Below, piece by piece: positions 29,217 through 31,118 of a stretch of 31,118 nucleotides of DNA. Each line of letters starts with the position of its first letter. Position 1 is the stretch's first letter. The notes under the pieces are model-generated. The model ran no database searches and was not told where the DNA came from. It saw only the letters and a program-made list of their open reading frames with translations. The translations under genes were made by a program, and so were the position numbers. Source of the DNA: RGIG3009 sp045648765 (lineage in GTDB: Bacteria; Bacillota; Clostridia; Oscillospirales; Acutalibacteraceae). The stretch is from assembly GCA_045648765.1 (NCBI GenBank), contig JAZROQ010000013.1, positions 1 to 31,118 of the forward strand. Direction: 5' to 3'.

Positions 29217-29873
29217 ATGAAACTTCGAAAACAATTTTCGCCGACAGGGTGTTTTCCTTCGCTTTCGTATATTGTGACGGTGCCCGATGACATAAAAGAC
29301 GAAAAACTGCCGCTGATTGTGTTTTTGCACGGTGCGGCGGCGCGCGGAGAAGATTTGGATTTGCTGGAAGAAGTGGTGGGAATGCCGCTGCTGTTTGGTG
29401 AAGCTTCCACCTTTAACGGGGTACGCGCGATTACGCTTTCGCCCCAATGTCCGAGCGGCGCGGTGTGGAATCACTTGGTGTTTCCGGTTAAGGAACTGAT
29501 TGACCATATTTTGGAAGAATATCCCATCGACCGTGACCGCGTGAGCATTACGGGTTTTAGCATGGGCGGTTTTGGCACGTGGGATGTAATTTGCACGTAC
29601 CCGAAACTGTTTTCGGCGGCAGCACCCATTTGCGGTGGCGGTCTTTCGTGGCGCGCGGGGGTACTCAAAACGTTACCCATTCGTGTGTTCCACGGCGATG
29701 CCGACACGGTGGTACCGCTTAGCTATTCCGAACAGATGGTGGATGCGGTGAAGAAAATTGGTGGCAATATTTCGCTGACGGTTTACCCGGGCGTGGACCA
29801 TTCTTCGTGGATACCCGCTTACCGTACGTCGGACGTGATTGAATGGTTAGTTTTGCAAAAAAGAGGAGAATGA
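29217..29873 (+). CDS. Alpha/beta-hydrolase esterase, tandem copy 1
   Basis: A 218-residue alpha/beta hydrolase of the phospholipase/carboxylesterase (LpqC/PHB-depolymerase-like) type. HGAA (38-41) forms the oxyanion hole, GFSMGG (113-118) holds the nucleophile S115, HGDADTVVP gives D163, and GVDHSSW gives H195; the triad is complete. There is no signal peptide, so it acts in the cytoplasm, probably removing acyl groups from a small molecule or oligosaccharide. AAGGAG precedes the ATG. It is three bases after the pseudokinase gene and three bases before a close paralogue, and nagA follows, which hints at esters of amino sugars; that is inference. Confidence 0.88.
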   Translation: MKLRKQFSPTGCFPSLSYIVTVPDDIKDEKLPLIVFLHGAAARGEDLDLLEEVVGMPLLFGEASTFNGVRAITLSPQCPSGAVWNHLVFPVKELIDHILEEYPIDRDRVSITGFSMGGFGTWDVICTYPKLFSAAAPICGGGLSWRAGVLKTLPIRVFHGDADTVVPLSYSEQMVDAVKKIGGNISLTVYPGVDHSSWIPAYRTSDVIEWLVLQKRGE

Positions 29874-29876
29874 GCA

Positions 29877-30536
29877 ATGCAACACAAGAAAAAATTTGTT
29901 TCGAACAGTAATTTCCCCGCAATGTCGTATATTTTGACAGCGCCCAAAGATGCGGATTTCGAAAAAGAAAATTTGCCGTTATTGGTGTTTTTACACGGTG
30001 CGGGCGAACGCGGTGAAGATCCCGAAATTTTGAACACGGTGGTTACTATTTCGCAAATTTTTGGCGAAGAAGACGAATACAAAGGCATTCGCGCGATTAC
30101 GCTTTCGCCCCAATGTCCCGAAGGTCTTGTTTGGAACCATTTGGTGTTGCCGCTTAAAGAATTGATTGACCAAATTGCCGAAGAATACCACGTTGACCGT
30201 GACCGTATCAGCATTACCGGTTACAGCATGGGCGGTTTTGGCGTGTGGGATATGATTTGCACCTACCCCGAAATGTTTTCGGCTGCCGCACCCATTTGCG
30301 GCGGCGGACTTTCGTGGCGCGTGGGCGTGTTGAACAAACTGCCCATTCGCGCGTTCCACGGCGGCGCGGATACGGTGGTACCGCCCGTGTATTCCGAAAC
30401 CATGGTCGAAACGGTGAAAATGATTGGCGGTAACGCCACGCTTACCGTGTACCCCGGTGTGGACCACGGTTCGTGGAAACCCGCTTACCAAACCTCTGAC
30501 GTGATTGAATGGTTGTTACAGCAAAGGAGAAAATAA
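29877..30536 (+). CDS. Alpha/beta-hydrolase esterase, tandem copy 2
   Basis: A 219-residue paralogue of the preceding protein, similar over its full length and most alike in its second half (for example CGGGLSWR, LTVYPGVDH, TSDVIEWL shared). The triad is S117 in GYSMGG, D165 in HGGADTVVP, and H197 in GVDHGSW. The loops after HGAG and around residues 50-68 differ, suggesting different acyl or sugar preference after duplication. GAGGAG at the end of copy 1 is its ribosome site. The pair lies between a pseudokinase gene and nagA in one operon. Confidence 0.88.
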   Translation: MQHKKKFVSNSNFPAMSYILTAPKDADFEKENLPLLVFLHGAGERGEDPEILNTVVTISQIFGEEDEYKGIRAITLSPQCPEGLVWNHLVLPLKELIDQIAEEYHVDRDRISITGYSMGGFGVWDMICTYPEMFSAAAPICGGGLSWRVGVLNKLPIRAFHGGADTVVPPVYSETMVETVKMIGGNATLTVYPGVDHGSWKPAYQTSDVIEWLLQQRRK

Positions 30537-30540
30537 GAAA

Positions 30541-31118
30541 ATGTTATTGAAAAATGCAAAAATCTTTAATGAGGAGTTTGAACTTGTCAAACAAAACATT
30601 ACGATAAACGGCGAAAAAATCGCGGCTATTGACGAAACGGCTTGTGCTGACGAAGTGCTGGACCTTGCGGGATATACCGTGTTGCCGGGACTTATTGATA
30701 TGCACATTCACGGTTGTGCAGGTCGCGACACAGGCGAAGCTACACCCGATGCTTTGGAAGCCATGTCGCAATGTTTGGTGCGCCGCGGTGTTACCTCGTT
30801 TTGCCCGACTTCGATGACGCTTTCGGCAGAAGAACTCGGCAAAATTTTCGCAAACGTTGCTGCGTGCAAACAAACGGTGGGCGGCGCTTATATTCACGGC
30901 GTGAACATGGAAGGTCCGTACATTGCGATGTCCAAAAAAGGCGCGCAAAACGGCGCTTACGTGCGCAACCCCGACAAAGAGGAATTTTTGCGGTTATACA
31001 ACGACTGCGGCGGTGTTATTAAAGTGGTGGATATTGCCCCCGAATGTAACGGCGCCGAAGAATTTGTCAAAGAAGTGCAACCGATTTGCCCGGTTTCGAT
31101 TGCGCACACGGCCGCAGG
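30541..31118 (+). CDS. nagA: N-acetylglucosamine-6-phosphate deacetylase, 3'-truncated
   Basis: The first 192 residues of a metal-dependent amidohydrolase that deacetylates GlcNAc-6-phosphate to glucosamine-6-phosphate. The gene runs off the window end without a stop. PGLIDMHIHG (49-58) holds the first metal-type motif (H55, H57). VNMEGPYIAMSKKGAQN has the metal ligand E124 (His of the usual H-x-EGP is Asn here), VDIAPE is the conserved strand, and SIAHTAA provides H189. AAAGGAG lies before the ATG at 30541, four bases after the second esterase gene. It would feed recycled cell-wall or host glycan amino sugars into glycolysis; a nagB gene may lie downstream. Confidence 0.92.
   Translation, partial: MLLKNAKIFNEEFELVKQNITINGEKIAAIDETACADEVLDLAGYTVLPGLIDMHIHGCAGRDTGEATPDALEAMSQCLVRRGVTSFCPTSMTLSAEELGKIFANVAACKQTVGGAYIHGVNMEGPYIAMSKKGAQNGAYVRNPDKEEFLRLYNDCGGVIKVVDIAPECNGAEEFVKEVQPICPVSIAHTAA

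Overview
The window looks like chromosome from a low-to-mid GC Firmicute, most likely a gut-type clostridium near Oscillospiraceae/Ruminococcaceae. The evidence is the Firmicutes-type primosome pair (DnaD-like protein then DnaI/DnaC-type loader), a PASTA-domain kinase-like protein, strong AGGAGG ribosome sites, consensus TTGACA/TATAAT promoters, many intrinsic terminators, and two copies of a palindromic intergenic repeat of a kind common in that group. No rRNA, tRNA, CRISPR array or phage structural gene was seen. The family assignment of the organism is inference.

Layout. 1-4.2 kb: the 3' end of a DUF4956 membrane protein, overlapping a PAS/GGDEF-like/EAL c-di-GMP phosphodiesterase, then a dCache-HAMP-GGDEF diguanylate cyclase. 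4.2-7.2 kb: a minus-strand pair (RpiB/LacAB-type isomerase and a galactose-mutarotase-like protein) divergent from a LacI regulator, with a consensus promoter overlapped by a LacI-type operator. 7.2-9.5 kb: a NodB-like protein coupled to an MFS transporter. 9.5-11.5 kb: a 350-base gap with repeated motifs, then a LamG-like/metallophosphoesterase lipoprotein. 11.6-13.6 kb: an overlapping AEC-AzlC-AzlD export operon. 13.7-18 kb: a Thr-linker VanY-type carboxypeptidase, then an operon of a VTT-PlsC-zinc-ribbon fusion and a YfcC-like carrier. 18-19 kb: two small XRE regulators divergent from an unknown 85-aa protein. 19-21.2 kb: an NhaC antiporter with a DnaJ-like CxxCxGxG insert, flanked on both sides by copies of the repeat. 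21.3-22.1 kb: an XRE regulator divergent from a SLOG protein, with two identical palindromes between them. 22.2-23.2 kb: three unknown small proteins. 23.2-25.5 kb, minus strand: ferredoxin, TrmN6-like methyltransferase, RsmI and a membrane-anchored unknown. 25.5 kb to the end: a tightly packed operon of dnaD, dnaI, a PASTA pseudokinase, two tandem esterases and the start of nagA.

How it fits together. Several modules pair a regulator with a divergent target (LacI, XRE/85-aa protein, XRE/SLOG). The two ends of the window concern envelope and second-messenger biology: c-di-GMP turnover beside DUF4956 at the left, and a PASTA pseudokinase with esterases and amino-sugar deacetylase at the right. 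The most unusual items are the VTT-PlsC-zinc-ribbon fusion, the pseudokinase that has lost its three catalytic signatures, the XRE/SLOG pair with paired palindromic operators, the CxxCxGxG insert in NhaC, and the three-gene small-protein cluster behind a possible sporulation promoter.
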